Positions 11,971 through 22,400 of a stretch of DNA of 64,000 nucleotides are shown one piece after another; the first letter of the stretch is position 1, and the number at the start of each line of letters is the position of its first letter. Both the position numbers and the translations under genes were made by a program. The stretch lies in NCBI GenBank assembly GCA_047495785.1, contig JBLDXI010000023.1, positions 372,001-436,000 of the forward strand. Direction: 5' to 3'. Below the pieces are notes generated by a model. The model did no database searches. It was not told where the DNA came from and saw only the letters and a list, made by a program, of their open reading frames with translations. Source of the stretch: Lepidodermella squamata. Its lineage: Eukaryota > Gastrotricha.

Positions 11971-14181
11971 CTATTTTTTACGAATTACTGCCGGATAAAA
12001 CCAGGTCGACGACATCATCAGGGAAAAAACAACAACCATCAAGCTGATAGCTGACTGCTGATCGACCGGATTCTCAGCAAGTGTGTAGCCTATCAACACC
12101 CCTGCAGGCAGCACAGACGCGCATATTAGCACAGAGACACAGGATGCCGCGAATTCACGACAATTTTTTGACACACCTGGAATTTGCTTGAGTTTAAATG
12201 CAACCATTAATCCGGCAATGAGAAGCGCCATCTGATAGGTGGCAAAAGCGCTTAATATTGACCAAGCCGATTGGGTACATTTGACAAACCAAGATTCCTC
12301 TTGCTCGTCCAATATTTCATCATATTTCGGCCGGAAGTTGGTCTCTTCACGACAGTCAATGTCTTGAACAGCTGCCCATGCTATCGCAAGTCCAAAACTA
12401 GGGATAGAGAGTATGGCTCCGAATTTTGCTGAGAGCCTGTCGATATTCATGTAATTTTTTGAATTGAGTTTAATCGCTTTTGCATGATCACGACTTGAGA
12501 TGCTAGACATTACAGATCGTACTGTGAGATCAGCTGTTCCTTGGCGACCCAAATCTTTCAAAACAGACCGGATAACAAATATTCGCGATGTAACGCAGCT
12601 GCAGATGATACCTAATCCGAAACCTAGCAGGCAATAAGAGCCAATTTCATTGTTTCTCTCCTTCTCCGCGGCGGAAAACGCGGAAGACGTGGTTAGAATA
12701 ATGCAGCCGATTAGACTAATTACTTTCGAGAATCGATAGCGGTAAACGCGCCTTTTGAGAATTATGGCGAAGATGCCAGAAATCTCGATGAAAAACGCAA
12801 TAGCGATGATAAACGACACAGCTACTTTAAACGCGAGCGACACATGAACGTGAATTAGTCGAAGCAATGGTCGATCTCGGGGAGGTGAGCCTAGAATCCA
12901 CTCAATTTTCGAACCGGTTGATTGAAGCGATACATTTCCACTAAGACCTTGTTGTGAGAAGAAAAGCTGGCGTCTCCCAGATGATTTCGTCCATTGCATA
13001 ACTGCTTGTAGACCGCCTACCAGTTGGCCGTTATCGTCATAAAACGTCTTCCCAACCCTGAGCGTTTTGTACTCCAGTGATAAAACAGCGTTCCTAGCTG
13101 TTCTAGCTATAATTTGAGGTTGATTAGGGTAGTCACGCAAGGATAGGTTGAATTCAGCTTTCAGCCGACACTCAGTTTCATTCAGAGCTAAAAGAACAAT
13201 ACTCAAAGCTGAATGAATGGCGAATGACGAGCTATACTCCTCCGGTAGCATATTTGTAGCTCGCGTCATGTACCGCTCGAATTCGGCGACCGTATCGCCT
13301 AAATCACTGACTGAGTCTATGCTTGTCGATTTGGGCAGAGTTTCGATGTAAAACGACTGTCTGGTTTGCTCCAGCAGGATATCCGAGGGGCAATTTGGCA
13401 GAGTTGTTAATGAAAATGCAGAAGCAACCAAGATGAAAACGAACCGAGGTCCGGTGATTCCAACTTTGTAAGCCTCGCAAAGCAGACGGCTCACTGGGTC
13501 TGGAAGAGTCATCATAATGACAATAATTCTGAGCCCGGATTTTTTCAACGATTCAGCAAATTCGGTTGTCACCTCGTTCATTGCATTGAAAAATGGGATT
13601 TCGATTCCGTTTGAGATTGCTCGGCCATGAAAGGCCAAAGCTGATGCGAAATCGCTCGAATCTGTGGTTGTCGTCACTAGACCCAGTCTACCCCATTTGC
13701 CAACATTTTTCACAAAACTGAGCATTGTAAGCACCGTTGTTTCCGAGGAAGCTTGTGACAGTAACAAGTTTGGGTACGAGGCAGGAATTCTGCAGAACGT
13801 TGAGATTGAAACAAAGTGGATATGGGGCATAGCCGGACCGAGTGATTTACAGCTCGAAGCAATGCCAGGTCCGATAATGATGGGCGACTGGAGATTCTTG
13901 CCATTTCTTACGAATTGGAATAGTTCATTTACCGCTCGCGTTCCCACCATTTCGTCGCGAACATCGTATTCGATTTCATAGTCCGGCAGAATGTCGCCCC
14001 GAGTGTTGATGATTTCAGTTACGTAAGGTCTAACAAGGGTCCCAGCTCTTAAAACTTTAGGGTCGACGTAGGCAATAGGCGTCAAGTAGAGAATTCTAAG
14101 CCGTGTTTTGTTTTGCGCATCGCAGAAGCAAAAGTAGTAGGATGAAGTCGCAAACAGGAAAAAAATCATTTTGATTCTCAT
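11971..14181 (-). CDS. Class C GPCR, GABA-B-receptor-like (receptor E)
   Basis: Intronless, 736 residues, no lesions. A signal peptide (MRIKMIFFLFATSSYYFCFC) is followed by AQNKTRLRILYLTPIAYVDP. The Venus-flytrap domain (about 25-430) has the paired cysteines in ASSCKSLGP...STFCRIP and the hallmark RLLCEAYKVGITGPRFVF near residue 235, which resembles the GABA-B CEAYK element. PPRDRP (about 433) precedes TM1; TM5 onward (YQMALLIAGLMVAFKLKQIP, then a loop with NCREF and TM6) parallels the GABA-B third-intracellular-loop region. It ends YPAVIRKK immediately after TM7, so there is no coiled-coil tail. A 5' block shared with receptors C and G lies within 45 bases of the start. Agonist, G-protein coupling and dimer partner are unknown. 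Confidence 0.9.
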   Translation of the reverse strand: MRIKMIFFLFATSSYYFCFCDAQNKTRLRILYLTPIAYVDPKVLRAGTLVRPYVTEIINTRGDILPDYEIEYDVRDEMVGTRAVNELFQFVRNGKNLQSPIIIGPGIASSCKSLGPAMPHIHFVSISTFCRIPASYPNLLLSQASSETTVLTMLSFVKNVGKWGRLGLVTTTTDSSDFASALAFHGRAISNGIEIPFFNAMNEVTTEFAESLKKSGLRIIVIMMTLPDPVSRLLCEAYKVGITGPRFVFILVASAFSLTTLPNCPSDILLEQTRQSFYIETLPKSTSIDSVSDLGDTVAEFERYMTRATNMLPEEYSSSFAIHSALSIVLLALNETECRLKAEFNLSLRDYPNQPQIIARTARNAVLSLEYKTLRVGKTFYDDNGQLVGGLQAVMQWTKSSGRRQLFFSQQGLSGNVSLQSTGSKIEWILGSPPRDRPLLRLIHVHVSLAFKVAVSFIIAIAFFIEISGIFAIILKRRVYRYRFSKVISLIGCIILTTSSAFSAAEKERNNEIGSYCLLGFGLGIICSCVTSRIFVIRSVLKDLGRQGTADLTVRSVMSSISSRDHAKAIKLNSKNYMNIDRLSAKFGAILSIPSFGLAIAWAAVQDIDCREETNFRPKYDEILDEQEESWFVKCTQSAWSILSAFATYQMALLIAGLMVAFKLKQIPGVSKNCREFAASCVSVLICASVLPAGVLIGYTLAENPVDQQSAISLMVVVFSLMMSSTWFYPAVIRKK

Positions 14182-14617
14182 ATCAATTTTAGTAAAGAAT
14201 GAAGTAGTCTATATCGATAATGAATGGAGTGATGAAAAACGATGACAGCGTGTGATTTTGTGTGTGTTCCGCAGTATGAAAGGCAAAGGCGTAATCAACG
14301 GGGAAAGCCACGAAAAGGACGGTGAATACCTTGCACAAATAATTATGTCTGTGCTTCGCTGCTTTCAAGTTGAGTCACTTCCAGCCCGTTTTATAGATGC
14401 GTGTGCCTTTGCATCACATCGAAGTTATGATCGATAAAGTAACCCCGCGTTATTATCTACGCCACATGCACGTTAAGGAAACTAAGTAACGCTAATATGA
14501 AGGAAAACAGCACGACACAAAAGAAGAATCCTCTGCCTACCAGGCCTGATACCTGATCATGTTCACCGAGAGAATGTCGTGAATGAGAACGCAGTAAATT
14601 GGCTAAGAAATTTCTTA
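14182..14617. other. Upstream flank of receptor E
   Basis: Contains the shared receptor 5' block (ATCGATATAGACTACTTCAT on the minus strand). No other feature. Confidence 0.4.
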
Positions 14618-15012
14618 TCAGACAAACAAGTTCCACACGATTACAGGAAACAAGCGTAGTTCTGCGCGGCGAATTATTTTGACCGCATACCGCTGGGTTG
14701 GCGGTTTACCGCGAGGCAAGCACCAACTCGGGTCGACCGATTTCCAATGATATATGGCATTCGTGAGACTTCCTGCGTCATACTCATATTGGCGAATAAT
14801 GTGACCGAAGTATTTCAAACGATGCTTTTCAATTATTTTACTTAATTCCAAAACGTCACAGATCAATCTAATATCGATGTTAGGTATATAGTCTGTTCTG
14901 AAAAATCCCATAATGGTTCTAAGCCAGCGCATGAAAGTGACATTCAACCTTTGCTCTTGCGTCGTAGTTAGGTTCCAGGTTTCACAGGCGTAGGTAATTT
15001 TTTTGTTATTTG
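14618..15012 (-). mobile_element. Non-LTR retrotransposon relic (RT C-terminal part)
   Basis: The minus-strand translation begins ITYACETWNLTTTQEQRLN and continues with MRWLRTIMGF...HRLKYFGHIIRQ and a degraded RGKPPTQR segment. This is the usual order at the C-terminus of non-LTR reverse transcriptase ORFs (YGCETW, then RRLxWxGHxxR, then RGRP). About 110 codons remain, with no catalytic RT core and no endonuclease. Confidence 0.75.
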
Positions 15013-15752
15013 ATATGCTTAATCTGTGACCGATAATTCAAGCTCAATTACCAGCTGAACTCCAGAGAATTAGTTCAAACTTTGTCTGACGGCTTTTTTG
15101 CTCCGAAAGCCTTCATCCTTTAAGTAAGATTTGAATATCAATACCAATTCAAAGAATCGATAGCATGTCAGCAACAAACATTGAATTTCTCGGGGTTATC
15201 TTTTCTCTATATCGCGAACTTTTTCGAACGCCTATTCTAGATTAGACTTCGTGCTTTGTTATAGCTTGATGTTGCTTGACGTGGTCCGTCTCGAGGTCGT
15301 GTTATCGCGCGACTTAATGGTCTTCTTGGGTGCATGGCGGTCGATAGCACTCTTGAAGATGGCTCGGAAGGCGCACCAGAGTTCCTCGCCGCCGCGACAG
15401 CCCCTGTTGTAGAATACTTTCTACCAGTCGATCGATTTGAGATTTGAGTTGTTGGCGACAGCCTTCTTTGTTGAGCTTGGCTCAAATTTCGATCAATCTG
15501 AAATACCTTCAATCTGAAGCTTTAGATTAAGATTATTTTTAATAGCGTCCTAATTCTGCGTAAGCTTTTTTTACTTTTTCGACTGGACGTTCTGCATAAA
15601 AGCCCACTGCAACCGTAAAACAAATAAGAAAAACAAAATTTGTGTATCTGCTCTATATTATTATTGAATGTGAAGCTGAATTCAACAGAACAGCAACACT
15701 AAACGACTAATTTTCCCAATGCCGACAAAAGAATCAGTTGTTGAGCCTTGGT
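15013..15752. other. Intergenic, no gene seen
   Basis: 3' flank of receptor F. Nothing supported. Confidence 0.4.
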
Positions 15753-17990
15753 TCATTTAGTCGACCTGTTGGTGTGAATTACTGCCGGATAAAGCAAGGT
15801 AGCCGACAACATCAGAGAAAAAACAACAGTTATCAAGCTGATAGCGGACTGAAGATCAACCGGATTTTCAGAAAGAGTGTAGTTAATGAGGAACCCGGCT
15901 GCCTGCACAGAGGCGCATATTAGCACAGAAACACTTGATGCCACGAATTCACGACAATTTTTAGCAACACCTGGAATTTGCTTCAGTTTGAATGCAACCA
16001 TCAACGCAGCAATGAGAACCATCATTTGATAAACCGTAAAAGCGCCCAATATTGACCAAGCCGATTGGGTACATTTCACAAACCAAGTTTCTTCGATTTC
16101 GTCCAATATTTCATCGTATTTAGGCCGGAAGTCGGTCTCTTCACGGCAATCGACATCTTGAACAACTGCCCAAGCTACGACAAGTCCAAAACTAGGAATA
16201 GAAAGTATGGTTCCAAATTTCGCCGTGAGCCTGTCGATTTTCCTATAGAATTTCGAATCCAGTATGATCGCGATTTTATGAACAGGACATGGCATGATGG
16301 CTATTCTTGACCGGACTCTAGGGATAGCTGCCACTAGGCTATGGCGCCTATAATTATTCAATACAGATCGCAAAACGATAATTCGTGACGTAACACAGCT
16401 GTAGATGAGACCTAGTCCGAAACATAACAGGCTATACGAGGTGATTTCCTTGTTTTTCTCCTTCTCCGCAGCAAAAATCGCTGAAGACGTGGTTAGAATG
16501 ATACATCCGATTAGGCTAATAAATTTCGACAATCGATAGCGGTGAAGGCGCTTTTTGAAAACTATGGTGACGATACCAGCAATTGCGATGGAATACGCGA
16601 TAGCGATGATAAACGAGACTGCAACTTTGAAAGCTACTTTAAACGCGAGCGAAACACGAACATGAATTAGTCGAAGCAAAGGTCGATCTCGGGGAGGTGT
16701 GCCGAGAATCCACTCAATTTTCGAAGCAGTTAGCTTCAGTGTTACGTTACCGCTCAGACTTTCCTGGGCAAGAAAAATATTTCGTCTGCCTGCCGATTTC
16801 GTCCATTGCATAACTGTTTGGAGACCGCCTACGAGCTGACCGTTCTTGTCGTATGATGTCTTCCCTACCCTGAGCGTCTTGTATTCGAGTGATAAAACAG
16901 CGTTTCTCGCGGTTCTAGCAACAATGTCAGGCTGCTTAGGGTAGTCGCGCAAAGATAGGTTGAATTCAGATTTCAGCCGCCGATCAGTTTCATTCAAAGC
17001 TAATAGAACATTGCTAAAAGCCGAGTGAATGACAAAAGACGACAAATAGTCCTCAGGTAGCATGTTCGTAGCTCGCGTCATGTACCGCTCGAATTCTGCG
17101 ACTGTATCACCTAAATCACTGACTGAGTCGTTGTTAGTTGTCTTTGGGAGAATTTCGATGTAAAACGATTGCCTGGTTTGGTCTTGTAAAACAGCCAATG
17201 GACAATCAGGGGTAGGAGTCAAAGAAAATGCCGATGCAAACATTATAAATACGAACCGAGGGCCGGTAATACCAGCTTTGTGAGCCTCGCAAAGTAATCG
17301 ACTTACTGAGTGAGGAAGAGTTATACTAATGACAACAACTCTGAGCCCGGACTGTTTCAACGAATCGACAAAATCAGGCGTGACCTCGTTCATTGAATTG
17401 AAAAATGGAACCTCGATCCCGTTTGAGATTGCTCTGTCATGAAAGGACAAAGCTGTAGAAAAGTCGTTAGAATCACTGGTTGTAACAAGAGCCAACCTCG
17501 TCCATTTGCCAACATTTGTCACAAAGCTGAACATGGTTTGTACCGAGGTTTCCGAGGACGACTGTGACAGAAAAAAGTTCGAGTACGAGGCAGAAATTCT
17601 GCAGAAGGTAGAGATAGAAACCAAGTTGAGATGGTGCAGAGCCGGACCGATTGATTTACAACTCGGCGCAATACCAGGTCCTATGATTATAGGTGCCCGA
17701 AGGCCTTGCTCATCTCTTAGGAATTCGAATAGTCCGTTCACTGCTCGCATTCCCAGCATTTCATCGTGAAATTCGTATTCAATTTCGTAGTCCCGCAGGA
17801 TGTCGCCCCGAGAGTTGATGATGTTAGTAACGTACGGTCCAACAATGGCCCCAGCTCGTACAAGTTTCGTGTCAATGTAGGCTACGGGGTTCATGTAGAG
17901 AATTCGAAGCCGTGTTTTGTCGTGCACTTCGTAAGAGCGCAAGCCGTTGAATTCCACGATAACTACGATAATCAGTGCTGGGCTTGGCAT
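15753..17990 (-). CDS. Class C GPCR, GABA-B-receptor-like (receptor F)
   Basis: Intronless and open. The frame extends upstream to an ATG at 18101, but I choose the ATG at 17990 (MPSPALIIVVIVEF) because it gives a signal peptide at the paralogues' position; this yields 745 residues. The same Venus-flytrap domain is present (LLCEAHKAGITGPRFVFI), then PPRDRP and seven membrane segments, ending soon after TM7 (YPAVIHTNRSTK). Two local differences from receptor E: an in-frame KVAF duplication just before TM1 (AFKVAFKVAVSF), and an unrelated intracellular loop 2 (about 16250-16370) where the others have RQGTADL-like sequence. The loop difference could alter G-protein contact, which is inference. 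Confidence 0.88.
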   Translation of the reverse strand: MPSPALIIVVIVEFNGLRSYEVHDKTRLRILYMNPVAYIDTKLVRAGAIVGPYVTNIINSRGDILRDYEIEYEFHDEMLGMRAVNGLFEFLRDEQGLRAPIIIGPGIAPSCKSIGPALHHLNLVSISTFCRISASYSNFFLSQSSSETSVQTMFSFVTNVGKWTRLALVTTSDSNDFSTALSFHDRAISNGIEVPFFNSMNEVTPDFVDSLKQSGLRVVVISITLPHSVSRLLCEAHKAGITGPRFVFIMFASAFSLTPTPDCPLAVLQDQTRQSFYIEILPKTTNNDSVSDLGDTVAEFERYMTRATNMLPEDYLSSFVIHSAFSNVLLALNETDRRLKSEFNLSLRDYPKQPDIVARTARNAVLSLEYKTLRVGKTSYDKNGQLVGGLQTVMQWTKSAGRRNIFLAQESLSGNVTLKLTASKIEWILGTPPRDRPLLRLIHVRVSLAFKVAFKVAVSFIIAIAYSIAIAGIVTIVFKKRLHRYRLSKFISLIGCIILTTSSAIFAAEKEKNKEITSYSLLCFGLGLIYSCVTSRIIVLRSVLNNYRRHSLVAAIPRVRSRIAIMPCPVHKIAIILDSKFYRKIDRLTAKFGTILSIPSFGLVVAWAVVQDVDCREETDFRPKYDEILDEIEETWFVKCTQSAWSILGAFTVYQMMVLIAALMVAFKLKQIPGVAKNCREFVASSVSVLICASVQAAGFLINYTLSENPVDLQSAISLITVVFSLMLSATLLYPAVIHTNRSTK

Positions 17991-18101
17991 TTCACTGTTA
18001 GATAACAATACCGTTGAAGAGAACTGGTAGTATGGTAGCAAACTTTGATTCGTTATCGTGGTCAAGAAAATTGCAAAAACTAACACGCAACAAACAAACA
18101 A

Positions 18102-19404
18102 GAGTTAACTTAACGAAATAGAATGCGATCAAAGCGAGCCGATTTTTCGGCGATATGCCTCTCAAAATGCGAAAGAACGAGCATCTCGAAGCTGGTTTTT
18201 TCGGAATAGGTCTGATTTTAGGTCATTTTAGGTACCAAATGCGAGTTATAATGGAAGTTACCTGTCTTCAACAAAAATTGAAAAGGTAGGATGTCTCTAA
18301 ACGTCGATTTGGGACCCCCAGTCAATCTGAATACATCTCGACTTGAAATTTTTACCAGGAGCAACTGACACCATGAACTCTCGACTGGCAACAAAAAGTT
18401 GACCTTTGTCTACGGGAATTCGGTACATGTGACCTTAAAGTTTAGCCCTAACGTGGGGTAATTTTGGACATAATAAATGCGTTGAGCTCAAAGCAGCGGG
18501 AAAACAATTTGAATCGAGTTTGGATGACGTAATCAGTTTCTTGGCACCACGTGCGCATTTTTTTCGGAATTTAAATGAAAGCTTCAAGTTCTGCGATCAT
18601 CTTGACGATTATGAATATGCTAATGAGGTGTCCAAATTTAGCCTAACCACGCACCGCTTTTTTATAAAATCAAGGTAACATGGAAAAATTACCAAATTTT
18701 GCACAGATATGTGAAGTCTGCCCTGAAGTCCCCCTCATGCCCTGAAATTTTCACGTGTGCATTTTTTTTCCTGATTTTCTAGAGCTGAAAATCATGTTTT
18801 TGTCCAAAATAACTAAACTTACGGTAGCGAGTCAAACACATAAAAATGTATATGGACGGCTTCTTTTATAAAATCGGTCCATCTGAAACGGATTATTTCT
18901 GTGTGTTGGACACGCCGTCTTAAACTAGATCGAAGACGGATTTTTATTTCAGATACATGTATTAAATATCGATGAAACCTGCTATATATTTAAAATTCGT
19001 AAGCTTGTGTTGCCTTGTCTAGTCGTTATTCAGAGTTGGCGCCTCGAGGCTCACGTAATATTATTTTTCGCATTCTGGCTGATGAGAAGCCTGAGCGTTG
19101 GAATAACTAAGGTCCCGCGCAGTATTCACCACGCGTTTCTCAATCTAATTAGCGCTAGACAGACAGCTAACGTCTGAGATGAGCCGTGTTTATCGACCAT
19201 CAAGACAGTCGGGTTTCCTTGCCACTAACATATCGGGTTTCTGAAGAACGTTGATCACGCAGGCTGGACTTGGCGGAGAATGAGTTCAAACTGTGCTGCT
19301 CCTGAAGCCTTCTTCGTTTCAAACGCAAAATGTTAAAACCAATTCATAACTTTTATTTTTTCAAAGGCGATAGCGAAGATGATGATGATTAAAACTGTTG
19401 CGTT
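18102..19404. other. Intergenic, no gene seen
   Basis: Separates the receptor array from the synthetase gene (3' end of the latter at 19405). No convincing exon, RNA or repeat was found. Confidence 0.4.
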
Positions 19405-22400
19405 TCAAATGTGAGATAGAGCTGGTAGGCCGAGAATGTTGATGCATGACCCGAGTAGGCTGCGAGTGGCGCGGAACAGCACGAGCCGCGGCTGAGCTTG
19501 AACGGCATCACGGTGTTTCATGTGCAGATGAGCGTCCGAGGCACACGCGTTGGCCAGTTTTGCGAGCTGCAGCGAATAACGCACGAATTGGCTTGGTTCG
19601 AAGTTGTCCACGCAGTCGTGAACGACGTCCTGGAAATGCATCATGTGCCCGATGACGTTGCAAGCGTGAGCTGAGCGTAGCAAGTCGCTCTCGATGCCTA
19701 CGATAGTAAAACAATCAATGATATGAATAAATGCAATGAATTATTATGGATCCCAAACGAATTAACACTTGGATGGACTTAACGACGACTAAATGGGTAA
19801 CTGACCATACCGAAACTACTGAAAGGGACATCGACATTCGACATTCGATTTATTATTATAATAACAACAATAATCAATAAATAAGTTGAAAACCAATACC
19901 TTGCACCATATCAGCATGGCTATCAGCCACAAAACCAACCTGCGCCTCGATTGCGCAAAGTCGAGCGTGGGCGAACTGCAGCGTGACACCAGAATCTGGC
20001 CCCAAGTCCAGCGCGGCCTCCCAACTGAAGCTATGCTTTCCCAAACGCGAACGCTTCAGGTCATTCACTATTACAGCGCTAAGAGCCAGTTTTTCAGCGA
20101 TTGTCTCCTCCTCAGCCTTGTCCATTGGAGGGCGGTGCAGGACGGCGTGTTGTTGTCGGAGCATGGCAACGCAGCGCCGTTTCGCTTCGTCGAGCAGGTC
20201 TTCAAGCAGCACATCGGAAATGTTCGAAACGCGGCTGTAGGGTATGTGAAGTACGGCTGAATCATCGAGACGCTCGCTGTGCTGCGGCTTCAACGCTCGT
20301 ACAATCTATTAAATATCGAATCCGCAACATAAGTTTACGAGGAAAAGAATAAAATTTTGAAATGTTTTAATTAGGCAATCGTTGGTCAGCAATATCCATT
20401 CGCCAAAGCGAGCTAAAGAATAAAGCTTTGCTTCTTGTTCGGTTTCCAATCTAGGAATCTAGGCGGTATGCCTATTACTCCTCGGCGACCGTGAGAAATG
20501 GCGCGGAAACAGGTCGCGAGGGCCAAGAAACTTAATCCAGAGCGAGCCGTGAGAACAAAATGTGTCGCTAGACGTTACAGAACAAAGTTAGAAATCTCCA
20601 CACAAAGCAGGCAGGTAGTCAGACGGCGCTGAGCGAGACTGAAGAAAATACTTTGTGCGACTACCTTTTGAAACTAGCTAATCGAGGGTTCCCGCTCGAT
20701 GAAATTAATGTTCGTGCTCTTCTCAGAAGGTTCCTTATCAAGCGCGGCATAGTTGTCAAATGTTTCAATGAGGGAAAATTACCCGGGCGCGACTGGTATG
20801 TGCCGTTTATGAAAAGGAGCAGAGATCGAAGGCAAAAATCACGGCCAACCTGAATTTTTCTCTCGAATCCGTAAGCTGGTGTCTGTCTGTATGTTACATT
20901 ATTGACTTTTGTTTATCAGTGTGAAGTGGGAAATAATTTATTTGGTCGCTATTTCTCGTCCCCTATTATTTACAGGTGCACACTAGCTATTCACGGCACA
21001 ATGCCCAACTAACAACTTCAATGAAGAAGGGCAAAGTAGGGCTAACACGTCTCTTGGATTCGTCGAGGAAAATCCTGCAAATCAAAGTGAAGATCTGGAA
21101 ATCGATAGGACTAATGCTGGAGAAGAAATGCCGGCAAAAGCGGTATATTCAATATACAGGCTTCATCCAGACAACGATTCGGTCGTAATAGCAACAAAGT
21201 TGAGTTAGTTTGCCGCAGACCCAGGCAAACAGTTGGCTGTCTTGCGCAAGTTGGGCGAGCAGCGAGGTTTGGATGCAGTTCGTGCTAATATATAGCGTGT
21301 AGCGTGAATATTACTCAAGAATAAAGCTTCCCAAGGCTACTTCAGATAATCAGATAATTAGAGTCCGCATCAGATGGGCCACTCAGCTCTAATGCTCACA
21401 TTTGCTCAAATATCCCAATTGTATACGACATATTCGTTTTGAGGCTCACGTCAAAGCGCCGAGAGCCGAGAGTTCCGAGAGGTCAAAGCCACGCCTCGTC
21501 AAAAATCAGTTTGCTGGTGAAAATTTCAGTTAAATGTCGGTTATTTTACAAAATGTGAACTAGTAAATTTTATCGTAGTTCTCTTTTTATAGGGTTCCCA
21601 TTCCGATAAGCGATATGCAATCAAAGTTCTTTACCCAAAAACTTTTTCAAGCTTTAGCAAACCTTTCTAACAGCTTCGAGATGGCCGGATTGAGTATTTT
21701 CAACAATGTAGTGAATGGCATCGAAGTGCTTCGTGAAATTACGCTGTTCAACACGCTTCATCAGCGCAGACACGTCACGCGACAGATAAGCGCTGGAACC
21801 GCCCGGCCGCAAGAACACACGCTGATTGCCTGTTTTAGCAGCACCATCGTCGCGATTCTCATTGCTGTTGCCTTGAACACCATGAATGTTATTGGCTTGA
21901 CGGAAATCGTGATCTGAAACGGGTTGATCTGAATCGGCTTCGATGGACACATGACACTCGTCATTGCCAGCATGCGCCTTGAATCCTGGAATAATAATCG
22001 ATAATCAATTTTTCGAAAAATTGCCTATAGCATGAAAATTCGCACAGCGAAACTAAAACAGTGAGAAAATGCCTCCATCTTATTTCGTGACCCATTTTGG
22101 CCTAAAGAATTCCAAACCGCATGAAATCTGAAAAATCACAAATCTACGAATCTACTACGTCATAGCCCTAACAATCGTCGAAGGGGCATAGTGCGAGATC
22201 CGCGCCAGATACTGGCTTTCTTCATCAACAAACTGATTCAACTCATGTTGCTTCTGCGCAAAAAACTACCCGATGAAGATCATGATCGCCACTGACGAGA
22301 CTGCAGTTTGGCTCAATTCGAATCCGAACGTAACTATTGAAAGACCAGTCGCGAAAGAAGTACTTTCCTATATCGATCGAATCGTCACAGCGCTGTGTCG

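Noticed and set aside
17991-18101. Longer N-terminus for receptor F starting at the ATG at 18101
   Set aside because: Paralogue alignment places the signal peptide at the internal ATG at 17990; the extra 37 residues have no counterpart.
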